Part shown: positions 42,096-50,457 of the stretch, piece after piece
How the letters are laid out: each line of letters starts with the position of its first letter
Numbering within the stretch: the stretch's first letter is position 1
From: Novosphingobium sp.
GTDB taxonomy: Bacteria; Pseudomonadota; Alphaproteobacteria; Sphingomonadales; Sphingomonadaceae
Length of the DNA: 64,000 bases
Direction of reading: 5' to 3'
NCBI RefSeq assembly: GCF_027531025.1
Contig: NZ_JAPZQX010000005.1
Location: forward strand, 120,794-184,793
Program-made: the position numbers and the translations under genes
The notes under the pieces: generated by a model
The model's input: the letters and a program-made list of their open reading frames with translations, nothing else
The model's database searches: none
What the model was told of the DNA's origin: nothing

Positions 42096-42383
42096 TCAGG
42101 CGGCTTCCGCCACCTTCTTCAGTTCGCGCTTCACCTTCAGCGCGCTGGCCGAAAGCTTGCTGTCCACGGTCTTCAGCAGCCAGTTGTCCAGCCCGCCAAC
42201 GTGCTCGACCGAGCGAAGCCCGTGGGTCGAGACGCGGAACTTGAAGCTGCGGTCCAGCTTTTCCGACATCAGCGTGACGTTCTGCAGGTTGGGCAGAAAG
42301 ACGCGCTTGGTCTTGTTGTTGGCGTGGCTGACGTTGTGGCCAACCTGACGGCCCTTGCCGGTCAGTTCGCAAATCCGGGACAT
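42096..42383 (-). CDS. rpmB: 50S ribosomal protein L28 (bL28)
   Basis: A 95-residue ribosomal protein. Conserved segments [34 protein letters not shown] and [22 protein letters not shown] identify L28. The C-terminal extension ([25 protein letters not shown]) is usual for alphaproteobacteria. No Cys4 zinc motif is present (C- form). It is divergent from tadA, with 100 nt between the starts. Confidence 0.97.
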   Translation of the reverse strand: MSRICELTGKGRQVGHNVSHANNKTKRVFLPNLQNVTLMSEKLDRSFKFRVSTHGLRSVEHVGGLDNWLLKTVDSKLSASALKVKRELKKVAEAA

Positions 42384-42483
42384 GTCAAAACTCGCTTCGA
42401 AAATGGCTACCCGTTCGGGGAGAAGGCGCGCGCATACCGATTCACCCTTGCGGGGTCAAGGTATTGCGGCCAATTCCGCAGAA

Positions 42484-42939
42484 ATGAGCCGTTGGCCCCT
42501 GCCCGAACCGATGCAATTGGCCCTGGCCGAGGCCCGGAAGGGCGAATCTGCGGGCGAGGTGCCGATTGGAGCGGTGGTCGTCAGGGATGGCAAGGTGATT
42601 GCCGCCGCGCATAACCAGCCGCGCGGGCTGCACGATCCGACCGCCCATGCCGAAGTCTTGGCGATTCGCGCGGCGGCGGCGGCGCTGGGCAACGAACGGC
42701 TCGATGGCTGCGAACTGTGGGTCACGCTGGAACCCTGCCCGATGTGCGCGGGTGCAATCAGCCATGCCCGGATTGGCAAGCTCTATTACGCCGCGCCCGA
42801 TCCCAAGGGCGGGGCGGTGGAACACGGCGCGCGGGTGTTCGACCAGGCCCAGTGCCTGCACCGGCCCGAAGTCTATTCCGGCATGGGCGAGGGTGAGGCG
42901 GTCGACCTGCTGCGCGCCTTCTTCGCGGCCAGGCGCTAA
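42484..42939 (+). CDS. tadA: tRNA-specific adenosine deaminase
   Basis: A 151-residue zinc deaminase that converts the wobble adenosine of tRNA-Arg(ACG) to inosine. The catalytic motif is THAEVLAIRAAA-type PTAHAEVLAIRAAA with zinc His and catalytic Glu, and the second motif is TLEPCPMCAGAISHARI with the two zinc Cys; YYAAPDPKGGAVEHG follows. Length and motifs fit TadA. ATG 42484 starts the protein at MSRWPLPEPMQLAL; the frame is open upstream but into the rpmB promoter. It overlaps the convergent RNase T2 gene by 4 nt. Confidence 0.93.
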   Translation: MSRWPLPEPMQLALAEARKGESAGEVPIGAVVVRDGKVIAAAHNQPRGLHDPTAHAEVLAIRAAAAALGNERLDGCELWVTLEPCPMCAGAISHARIGKLYYAAPDPKGGAVEHGARVFDQAQCLHRPEVYSGMGEGEAVDLLRAFFAARR

Positions 42940-43634
42940 AGCCCGCGCCAGATCTTCAGCTTCGCCGCGTCAGGGGGGCCAAAGGTGCCGCGCGGGCAGG
43001 CCTTGGGCATGTAATCCAGCCCATAGCAGAGCCGCAGTTCGCGCAGCCAGCCGGTGCGGGTGGTGGCAACGCCCACGGCCTCGCGCGGCCAGTCGGGATT
43101 GCGGGCCAGGAACGCGGCGCGCAGATCGCCGACGGTCAGGCCGTCCTGCCGCGACAGGCGATCGGCATCGGGCCATTTCAGCGATTGCCACAGGATCGCG
43201 GCGACCTTGAAATAGGCCTCGGGCCGGGTCGCCATGCAGGAACCGTGTTTGGCCCAGGTCCGCTCCAGCAGGCTGAGGCTGGGGGTCATGCAGACGTGTT
43301 CGGACAGCTGCGCCAGGGTCGGGCGTGGGGTCAGCGCGCACCATTGCGGCCAGCGCCCGGCGGCGCCCTCGGGCCAGAGGCCATGGAGGATGAAGCCGAA
43401 CCGCCCGGCCTGCCCGCCGCATTGCAGCGGATCGGTGCGGCCGCGGCTCTTGCAGTGCTCGGGCGACCAGCTGGCGGCAAGGGTATAGCGCGCCACCGGC
43501 ATGCGCTGGGTCACCTCGTTCTGTACGGGCGGTGATGGCATGGTCAGCCGCGCCGGAACGCGGCACTGATAGGCCTGGGCCAAGGCTGGCAGCGGCAGCA
43601 ACAGCGCGAGGGCAGCCAATGCGGTTCGGATCAT
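42936..43634 (-). CDS. RNase T2 family ribonuclease, exported
   Basis: A 232-residue protein with signal peptide MIRTALAALALLLPLPALAQA (cleavage near ALAQA). Both catalytic motifs are intact: CAS-1 FILHGLWPEG and CAS-2 WAKHGSCMA. Several Cys for the conserved disulfides are seen (QCRVPAR, HCKSRG, QCGGQ, WCALTP, ACPRG). It should degrade RNA in the periplasm or outside the cell, giving cyclic phosphates. It starts 11 nt after the nadC stop on the same strand, so a two-gene transcript is likely. Confidence 0.92.
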   Translation of the reverse strand: MIRTALAALALLLPLPALAQAYQCRVPARLTMPSPPVQNEVTQRMPVARYTLAASWSPEHCKSRGRTDPLQCGGQAGRFGFILHGLWPEGAAGRWPQWCALTPRPTLAQLSEHVCMTPSLSLLERTWAKHGSCMATRPEAYFKVAAILWQSLKWPDADRLSRQDGLTVGDLRAAFLARNPDWPREAVGVATTRTGWLRELRLCYGLDYMPKACPRGTFGPPDAAKLKIWRGL

Positions 43635-43644
43635 CGGGGGCGGA

Positions 43645-44505
43645 TCATAGCGGCGTGAAATCGAGTCCGATGTCGGCGGCGGGCGCGCTTTGCGTCAGGC
43701 GGCCTACCGAGACATAGGTCACGCCGGTGGCGGCAATCGCGGCGATCGTGTCGAGCCGCACCCCGCCCGAAGCCTCGCTCGGCACCCGGCCCGCGATCAG
43801 GGCCACGGCCTCGCGCAGCATGGGCACATCCATGTTGTCGAGCAGGATGTGGCTGGCCCCGGCAGCGATTGCGGGCTCGATCTGGTCGAGCCGGTCAACC
43901 TCGCAGATGATGTCTTGCACCCCCGCATCGCGCGCGCGGCGTACGGCTTCGGCTACGCCGCCGGCGACGAGGACGTGGTTGTCCTTTATCATCGCCGCGT
44001 CCCACAGCCCCATGCGGTGGTTCTTCGCCCCGCCCATGCGGGTGGCGTACTTTTCGAGGTGGCGCAGGCCGGGGATGGTCTTGCGGGTGTCGAGCAGGGT
44101 GGCGTTTCCGCCCATCGCCGCAACATAGGTTCGCGTCTTGGTCGCAATGCCGGAGAGATGCTGGACGGTGTTCAGTGCCGCACGCTCAGCCGTCAGCATG
44201 GCGCGGGCATTGCCGGAAAGGCGCATCAGGTCCGACCCGGCCGGCACCTGCGCGCCATCCTCGACCAGCACCTCGATTTCCATGTCCGGATCGAGCGCGC
44301 GGAAGAACGCTGCGGCAATCGGCAATCCGGCCACGGTGATTGCATCGCGGCTGTCCATCACGCCCGAAAAGCGGGCGTCGGCGGGAATCACGCTTTCGCT
44401 GGTCACGTCATGCCCGCCGCCGGGCAGCCCGAGGCCCAGGTCCTCGTCCAGCGTGGCGCGGACAAAGGCGGAGAGGTCAAAGCCGGGGAGAGTGAAATGG
44501 GTCAT
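43645..44505 (-). CDS. nadC: Nicotinate-nucleotide pyrophosphorylase (carboxylating)
   Basis: A 286-residue enzyme of NAD synthesis that converts quinolinate and PRPP to nicotinate mononucleotide. Motifs: LDEDLGLGLPGGGHDVTSESVIP, ALNTVQHLSGIATKTRTYV, LLDTRKTIPGLRHLEKYATRMGGAKNHRMGLWDAAMIKDNH, and HILLDNMDVPMLREAV. ATG 44505 is chosen because it starts at MTHFTLPGFDL; in-frame ATG five codons upstream belongs to the repeat element. RNase T2 follows 11 nt later. No nadA or nadB is nearby. A REP-like repeat lies upstream, separating it from the LytTR regulator gene. Confidence 0.95.
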   Translation of the reverse strand: MTHFTLPGFDLSAFVRATLDEDLGLGLPGGGHDVTSESVIPADARFSGVMDSRDAITVAGLPIAAAFFRALDPDMEIEVLVEDGAQVPAGSDLMRLSGNARAMLTAERAALNTVQHLSGIATKTRTYVAAMGGNATLLDTRKTIPGLRHLEKYATRMGGAKNHRMGLWDAAMIKDNHVLVAGGVAEAVRRARDAGVQDIICEVDRLDQIEPAIAAGASHILLDNMDVPMLREAVALIAGRVPSEASGGVRLDTIAAIAATGVTYVSVGRLTQSAPAADIGLDFTPL

Positions 44506-44514
44506 CAAGGTCCT

Positions 44515-44591
44515 CGTCATCCCGGCGCATGCCGGGATCGCTGGCCGATTGACCTAACCGCCAGCGGTCCCGGGTCAAGCCCGGGACGACG
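44515..44591. repeat. Imperfect 30-bp inverted repeat (REP-like element)
   Basis: The arms 44515-44544 and 44561-44591 match at the pattern CGTC-TCCCGG-CCGGGA-CGCTGG, with a 16-nt spacer. The right arm contains CCCGGGCTTGACCCGGG (read on the minus strand), the same core family as the 24-bp repeat at 19942-20027. It lies between the LytTR regulator stop and the nadC start, so it is an intergenic palindrome of the dispersed repeat family. Confidence 0.7.
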
Positions 44592-44596
44592 AAGGG

Positions 44597-45394
44597 TCAA
44601 TGAACGAACCGCGCCACCACATCGCGGTAGGAGCGGCTCACCTTCACGTCGGCCCCGCTTTCCAGGATCAGGAAGCATTCGCCGTTGGTATGCGGCTTGA
44701 CCTGGCGGACCTGGTTGAGGTTGACGATCCACGAGCGGTGAACGCGCTGGAACGCGCGCGGATCAAGGCGCCGTTCCAGGTCCTTCATGGTCTCGCGCAG
44801 GATCAGGCTGGTCTCGGCGGTGTAGATCACCATGTAGTCGCCCGCCGCTTCGATCCGCTCGATCGAATCGACATCGACCCGGAAGATCTGGCCCTTGTCC
44901 TTGATGTTGATGAGCCGCTCATAACGCCCGGCCGCGGGTTCAACTTCGTCGGGCATGGCCGAAACGGCATCGGGGGCCACTTCGGCCAGCACCGACTTGA
45001 GCTTCTCCGCTTCTTCGGCCGAGCGCTTTTCAGCCAGGCGCTGGCGCACGCGTTCCAGCGTATCGGCCAGCTTGTCCTCGTCGACTGGCTTCATCAGGTA
45101 ATTGACGGCATTGGCCTCGAACGCACGCACGGCGTGTTCCTGGTAAGCGGTGACGAAGACGATCAGGGGCGGATCGATCTCCATGATCCCCTTGACCACG
45201 CTGAACCCGTCGAAGCCGGGCATCTGGATGTCGAGGAACACCAGGTCCGGCTTTTCGGTCTTGATCTTGCGGATCGCCTCGCGCCCGTTGGAACAGGTGT
45301 CGATGATCTCGACATCGGGGAAGGCCTGGAGGCGCAGCATCAGGCCCTGGATGGCCAGTTTCTCGTCATCGACCAGGATGGTGCGGATGGTCAT
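44597..45394 (-). CDS. LytTR-family response regulator (second copy)
   Basis: A 265-residue regulator with a receiver domain (residues 1-125): acidic pair LVDDEKLAI, phospho-acceptor Asp55 in LVFLDIQMPGFDG, VTAYQEHAV and YLMKPVDEDKL. Residues about 165-262 form the LytTR DNA-binding domain (SIERIEAAGDYMVIYT, RAFQRVHRSWIVNLNQVRQVKP, VKVSRSYRDVVARF). A linker of acidic helical character joins them. The gene is translated from the same transcript as the kinase upstream (26-nt gap). It is a paralogue of the regulator at 2440-3183. Confidence 0.93.
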   Translation of the reverse strand: MTIRTILVDDEKLAIQGLMLRLQAFPDVEIIDTCSNGREAIRKIKTEKPDLVFLDIQMPGFDGFSVVKGIMEIDPPLIVFVTAYQEHAVRAFEANAVNYLMKPVDEDKLADTLERVRQRLAEKRSAEEAEKLKSVLAEVAPDAVSAMPDEVEPAAGRYERLINIKDKGQIFRVDVDSIERIEAAGDYMVIYTAETSLILRETMKDLERRLDPRAFQRVHRSWIVNLNQVRQVKPHTNGECFLILESGADVKVSRSYRDVVARFVH

Positions 45395-45420
45395 GGCTCT
45401 AGGGGTCCTTGAAAAGGGGT

Positions 45421-46578
45421 TCAGCCGGCCAGCGCAGGAACGCGCTGGGCCGGAGGCAGGGCGGCCTCGCGCCGCTCGAACGGGATCTCGATCAGCACGG
45501 CAAAGCCGCCGTCGGCTGGCTCGAAGGTTTCGAACCGGTGCGTCTCGCCATAGGCCTGGGCCAGCCGGTCGCGAATATTGGCCAGCCCAACGCCGGTGGA
45601 AACCTGTTCGCCGCCATCGAAAGTCACGCCGGCAAACCTGTTGTCGCTGCCGGGGTTTTGCAATCCCGGCCCGGTATCGGAGACGGTGATGCGAAGGTTG
45701 GGTCCGACGAGTTGCGTGGCAATCGTGATCTCGGCCCCGCTTTCCTGTGGGCTTACCGCATACTTGATCGCGTTCTCGACCAGCGGCTGGAGCAGCAGCG
45801 AGGGTAGCAAGGCCTGTTCGGACAGCGGATCGATCCGGAAACTGGTCCGCAGCCGCTCCTCGAACCGCATCCGCTCGATATCGAGGTAGAGCTTCAGCGT
45901 TTCCACCTCCTGCGCCACAGTCACGCGGCCGGTCGGCTCGTTGACCAGGGTATAGCGCAGGAACGAGGATAGCCGGCTGAGCATGGCATTGGCCGGTTCG
46001 GTCTGCTTCAGCAGGACCAGGGTGGAGATCGAGTTGAGCGTATTGAACAGGAAGTGCGGGTTCAGCTGATAGCGCAGCATGGCCAATTGCGCCTGGGTCG
46101 CCTGGTTTTCCAGCCGGATCAGCTGGTCGTTCTGTTCCTCGATCTGCAGGAAGAAGTTGATCGCGTAGTAAAGCGCCGACCAGGCCCCCAGCAGCGTCGC
46201 GTCGATATAGAACAGGCCAATGAAGCGCTGCGCCACCCCGGCGGTGCCATCGGCGTAATAGAGCGCGTTCACCCAGGCATCGATGAAGGCATAGAAGGCC
46301 ACCGCGATCGGCAGGACCAGCGCCGTTACCCCCCAGGTGATCAGCGGACGACGGTTGATCAGCTGGCGATAGATCACCGAGAGAATCAGGGTGATCGAAA
46401 AGCCGGTGATGGTGGAAATCAGCACCAGCACTAGGAAGCTCAGCGAAATGCCGTTGGCGATGCCCGACATCGCGCGCAGCAGCATGGCACCGCCCCAGCC
46501 CAGCGCCTGCAGGCGCCAGAATGCGCGGTTCTTGTTGGCGAAAAACGGGGTCGGTTGAAAGGGCAGGGCCACGGCCAT
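45421..46578 (-). CDS. LytS/YehU-type sensor histidine kinase (second copy)
   Basis: A 385-residue membrane kinase with about four helices in the first 145 residues (27-45, 48-72, 82-105, 122-145), then a coiled linker. The LytS signature YQLNPHFLFNTLNSIS contains the phosphorylated His175; VENAIKYAV (N box) and SDTGPGLQ (G box) mark the ATPase domain. It pairs with the LytTR regulator 26 nt downstream. The start is ATG 46578; further upstream in-frame sequence lacks conserved character. It is divergent from the HD-domain gene with 92 nt between starts. Its ligand is unknown. Confidence 0.9.
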   Translation of the reverse strand: MAVALPFQPTPFFANKNRAFWRLQALGWGGAMLLRAMSGIANGISLSFLVLVLISTITGFSITLILSVIYRQLINRRPLITWGVTALVLPIAVAFYAFIDAWVNALYYADGTAGVAQRFIGLFYIDATLLGAWSALYYAINFFLQIEEQNDQLIRLENQATQAQLAMLRYQLNPHFLFNTLNSISTLVLLKQTEPANAMLSRLSSFLRYTLVNEPTGRVTVAQEVETLKLYLDIERMRFEERLRTSFRIDPLSEQALLPSLLLQPLVENAIKYAVSPQESGAEITIATQLVGPNLRITVSDTGPGLQNPGSDNRFAGVTFDGGEQVSTGVGLANIRDRLAQAYGETHRFETFEPADGGFAVLIEIPFERREAALPPAQRVPALAG

Positions 46579-46670
46579 GACCCGATCATAGCGAAAACCT
46601 TGGGCCCTCGCGAATGTTTTGCGAATGGCCCGGCTTTGGGTTAGCTTTTGCGGCAACAAGGGAGAGCAAG

Positions 46671-47285
46671 ATGGCCGATATCGACAGCCCGATCCATCCG
46701 CATGGCCAAGGCCACGAACGCGCGAAGTTCCGCGCCATGACCGAAGGCACTCAGGAAGACTGGTCGCTGATTTCCAGCGAGTACATGGCTTTTGCCCGGG
46801 AACTGCCCGACCGGGTGCTGGCCCACCTCAAGCTGCTCGACGGCGATTTCGGCGGCTTCCCGGTCGACCGGCTGCAGCACAGCCTGCAGACCGCCACCCG
46901 CGCCCACCGCGACGGGCGCGACGAGGCCTATGTGGTGATGGCCCTGCTGCATGACATCGGCGATACCCTGGGCACCTATAACCACCCGGAAGTGGCCGCC
47001 TCGATCATCAAGCCGTTCGTGTCGGAAGAGATCCACTGGATCTGCCAGAACCATGGCGCGTTCCAGGGCTATTACTATTTCCACTATGTCGGCATGGACC
47101 GCAACATTCGCGACCGGTTCCTGGGCAACCCGCATTTCGCGGCCTGCGCCGAATTCTGCGAAAAGTACGATCAGGCCGCCTTCGATCCCGACTACGACAG
47201 CGAGCCGCTGGAATTCTTCGAGCCGATGCTGCGCCGGGTCATGGCCCGCCCGATCAACTCGATGTACGCCAAGCTCGCCGAGTAA
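46671..47285 (+). CDS. HD-domain protein (PhnZ/MIOX-like)
   Basis: A 204-residue protein whose metal-binding motif series is RLQHSLQTATRAHRDGRDEAYVVMALLHDIGD followed by YNHPEVAASIIKP, i.e. H...HD...H...D, as in HD-domain oxygenases. It resembles PhnZ and myo-inositol oxygenase-like proteins that use a di-iron centre, but HD domains may also be phosphohydrolases, so the reaction cannot be fixed. ATG 46671 has an AAGGGAGA ribosome-binding site. It converges on the DsbA-like gene with 20 nt between the stops. Confidence 0.8.
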   Translation: MADIDSPIHPHGQGHERAKFRAMTEGTQEDWSLISSEYMAFARELPDRVLAHLKLLDGDFGGFPVDRLQHSLQTATRAHRDGRDEAYVVMALLHDIGDTLGTYNHPEVAASIIKPFVSEEIHWICQNHGAFQGYYYFHYVGMDRNIRDRFLGNPHFAACAEFCEKYDQAAFDPDYDSEPLEFFEPMLRRVMARPINSMYAKLAE

Positions 47286-47305
47286 GGGCTGTCGGAGCAG
47301 GGCGC

Positions 47306-48052
47306 TCAGCCCTGCTTCTTCGCCTCGTCGATCGCGTTCTGCAGCACTTCGCGGCCGACCGCCCCGGCCAGCATCTGGTCACCCACGACGAAGGCCGGGG
47401 TTCCATCGATCCGCAACTGCTGGGCGAAGGTCAGGTTCTGCTTGAGCTCGGCCTCGATCCGCGGCTCGGCGGCAGTGCGCCGCGCGCGGTCCAGATCGAG
47501 GCCCGCGGCCCGCGCGGCTTGCTCGATTGACTGGCCGTCGGGCCGACCGGCGGCGAACATCGCCTTGTGGAAGGCCTCGAACCGGCCCTGCTCGGCCGCC
47601 GCCAGCGCCCAGCGGGCGGCATCGGCGCTGGCCGGGGAGAGGATCGGCAGTTCGCGGATCACCACTTTCAGATCCGGGTTGGCGGCGATCAGGGCCTCGA
47701 CCTCGGGCACGCTGGCCCGGCAATAGCCGCAGGCATAGTCGGTAAATTCGATCAGCGTAACGCTGCCCGCCGGATTGCCCAGCACGGCCCCGGGAAAGGC
47801 CTTTTCCAGATCGTCCCCGGAGCTGGCCAGCTGCTTCTGCGCCTCGCGCTGTTGCAGGCGCTGCATTGCTTCGGGCAGGATTTCGGGGTTTTCCAACAGG
47901 TAATCACGCACCACCTGTTCGATCGCGGCCTTGTCGGTCGGGGCGGCTGAGCGCGTCCCCCAGAGCCAGCCGCCCAGCCCGCCGGCCAGTGCGGTCACGG
48001 CCAGGGCGAGGATCATCCAGGGCGAGCGAAAGCTAGGTTGCGATGCGGTCAT
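47306..48052 (-). CDS. DsbA-family thiol-disulfide oxidoreductase, membrane-anchored
   Basis: A 248-residue protein with an N-terminal anchor or signal helix (residues 11-31: PWMILALAVTALAGGLGGWLW) and a linker, then a thioredoxin-like fold with a DsbA-type insertion. The active site is C108-GY-C111 in FTDYACGYCRAS, and the cis-Pro loop is RIDGTPAFVVGD. It should form or isomerise disulfides in the periplasm. The form resembles the ScsC/BdbD-like group. It is separated by 10 nt from the upstream M48 protease gene, so they may be co-expressed. Confidence 0.88.
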   Translation of the reverse strand: MTASQPSFRSPWMILALAVTALAGGLGGWLWGTRSAAPTDKAAIEQVVRDYLLENPEILPEAMQRLQQREAQKQLASSGDDLEKAFPGAVLGNPAGSVTLIEFTDYACGYCRASVPEVEALIAANPDLKVVIRELPILSPASADAARWALAAAEQGRFEAFHKAMFAAGRPDGQSIEQAARAAGLDLDRARRTAAEPRIEAELKQNLTFAQQLRIDGTPAFVVGDQMLAGAVGREVLQNAIDEAKKQG

Positions 48053-48062
48053 CCCGCAGCGT

Positions 48063-49415
48063 CTATCGGCGTTTGTTCGCCCGTTCAATCGCGGCGCGCG
48101 CCTGCATGGCGATATCCTGGGCGCGCAGCCAGTCGGCCGAACCGCGCGGCAGGCCCGCTTCGGCCGCTTCGGCGCTGCGCAGCGCCTGGGCCATCTGCCA
48201 GTTCATCACCTGCTGTTCGGCGCTGGCCAGCCGGGCCCGGGCCGTATCACCGTTGGCGGCATAGACCACTCCCAGCTGGTACCAGGCGAAAGGATTCTCC
48301 CGGTCGCGCGCCACGGCATTCTTGAGCACGCTTTCGGCTTCGCGGAAGTTGAGCGGGTTCTCGGTCGCGATCAGGGCGTGGCCGAAGATCGTCGCGATCA
48401 GCGGCTGGTTGCCCGACAGGGCAGTGGCACGGCGCAGGTAGTCCAGCGCCTCGCCCGGCCGACCGGTCTCAAGCAGGATCTGGCCCTTCAGCTCGAGGAA
48501 ATAGGGATCGCTTGGCGCCTTGGCGATCAGCGCGTCGGCCTCGGCCATGGCCTTTTCCGGGAAGGCCTGCTTGTGCCAGGCATAGGCGCGGGCATAGCGC
48601 GCGGGCACGTCGGTCATGGTTTCCGGATAGGTCCGCAGCACCTGGGCCGGTTCATTGAGATAGCCGAAAAGCTTGGCCTTGGCGCGCTGGAAGCGGGCTT
48701 CCAGCACGGGGTCGGACGGCTTGTTCCAGGCCGGATCGGCCATGTAGGTATCGGTCAGCGTGGCGATGCGATCGCCGGTCATCGGGTGGGTGCGGTAGAA
48801 TTCGTTGTCCGGCGTGCGGGTATAGCCATAGCGGAATTCCATGTTCTGGAGCCGCTTGAAGAATTCGATCGAGCCGCGTCCGGTAATCCCGGCGCGGGAC
48901 AGGTACTGCGCCCCGGCGGCATCGGCCGAGGCTTCCTGGCTGCGGTTGAACGACAGGAACTTGCCCAGCGCGGCCTGCTGTCCGGCCATGATCACGCCCA
49001 TCGCCGCATCGCCCGCGCCAGCGGCCGCCGCCGCCACGCCCAGCAGCAGCGAGAGGATCGAGATCCCCTGTGCGGCCTTGCCCCCGCCATCGCTGATCAC
49101 ATGGCCGCCGGTGATGTGGCCCAGTTCGTGGGCGATCACGCCCTGCACCTCGTTGGCGGAGCCCGCCGCGTTGATCAGCCCGGAATGGAGATAGACCACC
49201 TGCCCGCCCGCCACGAAGGCGTTGAGCGAGGGATCGTTGATCAGAACGACATCGACATTGCGCGGATCGAGTTCGGCGGCGCGCACCAGTGGCTCAGCCA
49301 TGTCGCGCAGCAGCGCCTCGGTCTCGGCATCGCGCAGGATCGATTGCGCCGCCGCAGGCTGGATGGTCAGCGCAAGGGCGGAGAGCAGGGCAAGCAGGCG
49401 GGCAGGGAGACGCAT
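48063..49415 (-). CDS. M48 family metalloprotease with TPR tail (BepA-like)
   Basis: A 450-residue exported protease. Signal peptide MRLPARLLALLSALALTIQPAAAQ; zinc motif VIAHELGHITGGHV (His96, Glu97, His100) with the third ligand in SFNRSQEASADAAG; the region after about residue 290 is TPR-like (QILLETGRPGEALDYLRRATALS and NPFAWYQLGVVYAANGDTARA). This architecture is that of BepA, which cleaves stalled outer-membrane assembly intermediates and LptD. GTG 49418 or ATG 49415 start it; ATG is used. An alpha/beta hydrolase gene precedes it by 9 nt. Confidence 0.9.
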   Translation of the reverse strand: MRLPARLLALLSALALTIQPAAAQSILRDAETEALLRDMAEPLVRAAELDPRNVDVVLINDPSLNAFVAGGQVVYLHSGLINAAGSANEVQGVIAHELGHITGGHVISDGGGKAAQGISILSLLLGVAAAAAGAGDAAMGVIMAGQQAALGKFLSFNRSQEASADAAGAQYLSRAGITGRGSIEFFKRLQNMEFRYGYTRTPDNEFYRTHPMTGDRIATLTDTYMADPAWNKPSDPVLEARFQRAKAKLFGYLNEPAQVLRTYPETMTDVPARYARAYAWHKQAFPEKAMAEADALIAKAPSDPYFLELKGQILLETGRPGEALDYLRRATALSGNQPLIATIFGHALIATENPLNFREAESVLKNAVARDRENPFAWYQLGVVYAANGDTARARLASAEQQVMNWQMAQALRSAEAAEAGLPRGSADWLRAQDIAMQARAAIERANKRR

Positions 49416-49424
49416 CACGGTGTC

Positions 49425-50348
49425 CTATTGATCGCCCGGCGCCTGAACCGGCGCTGAAGCCGGGGTGGCGGCCATGAAGGCCAGGGCGGCCTGGCGCACG
49501 CGGTCATCGCCGGCAAAGGGCCAGGCCAGCACCTTGACCGTACCGGCATGATCGACCTGCGGCAGGACCAGCAGTTCTGCTCTGGCTCCGGCCGTGGTCA
49601 GCGCCTGGGCCAGCACGCGGCTGTTGCGCGGCTTCACCGTCACGTCGGCATCGCCCGTGACCAGCAGCATCGGCGGCGCATCGCCGCGCACGAAGCGGAT
49701 CGGCTGGGTGATGGCCGGATCGGCGACATGGCCAAAGGCATTGCGCGCCGAATCCGAGGTGAAGGGATGAAAATCATAGGGTCCGGACAGGCCGACAACG
49801 CCTTTCACGAAGCCGGCGGGCAGGCGCTCATGCTCCAGCCAGCGGCGTTCCAGCCCCAGCATAGCGGCGATATAGCCCCCGGCGGAATGGCCCATCAGGA
49901 ACACCCGGTCGGGATCGCCGCCCAGTGCGCCCACGTTGCCCCTTACCCAGCTCAGGGCGGCGGCACCGTCTTCAAGCATGGCCGGATAGGCCCCTTCGGG
50001 CACCAGCCGATAGCCCGGCAGCACGACCACATAGCCAGCCCGGGCAAAGGCCCGTCCGACGAAGCGATAGTCCTCCGCCCGGCCCGAATGCCAGCCACCG
50101 CCGTGGAAGAACACCAGCACCGGGTGCGGGCCGGGAGCGTTAGGCGCGATCACGTCCAGCCGCTGGGCCGGAGCCGGGCCATAGCGCACCCCGCTCGCCG
50201 CCACGGCGGTGCCGTCGGTGCTGGCCATTGTCCGGTCCGCCAGTTCCAGCAGGCCGACCGCGCCGGTCGCATGGGCATAACGCCAGCCGCCAAACAGCGC
50301 GGCCGCCAGCACCAGCACGATCGTGACCGTCCAGCCGATCCAGCCCAT
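49425..50348 (-). CDS. Alpha/beta hydrolase (HSL/carboxylesterase type), membrane-anchored
   Basis: A 307-residue protein beginning with a hydrophobic anchor (MGWIGWTVTIVLVLAAALFGGW). The HSL-family oxyanion loop is FFHGGGWHSGRAED, the nucleophile elbow is LMGHSAGGYIAAM, and a catalytic Asp and His are expected in TGDADVTVKPRN and PQVDHAGTV. It should hydrolyse an ester in or near the membrane. ATG 50348 is chosen because it starts the anchor; ATG 50375 is an alternative. It is followed closely by the M48 protease gene. Confidence 0.85.
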   Translation of the reverse strand: MGWIGWTVTIVLVLAAALFGGWRYAHATGAVGLLELADRTMASTDGTAVAASGVRYGPAPAQRLDVIAPNAPGPHPVLVFFHGGGWHSGRAEDYRFVGRAFARAGYVVVLPGYRLVPEGAYPAMLEDGAAALSWVRGNVGALGGDPDRVFLMGHSAGGYIAAMLGLERRWLEHERLPAGFVKGVVGLSGPYDFHPFTSDSARNAFGHVADPAITQPIRFVRGDAPPMLLVTGDADVTVKPRNSRVLAQALTTAGARAELLVLPQVDHAGTVKVLAWPFAGDDRVRQAALAFMAATPASAPVQAPGDQ

Positions 50349-50457
50349 TCCAGCAAGTCTCCCGCGCGCGGCCATGCGCGGCTGTCTAACGCCCAAACGC
50401 GAAGGGCGCCATGCCCTTCGGCACGGCCCCCCCTCGCTGTTTCATGATTCGAGGCGG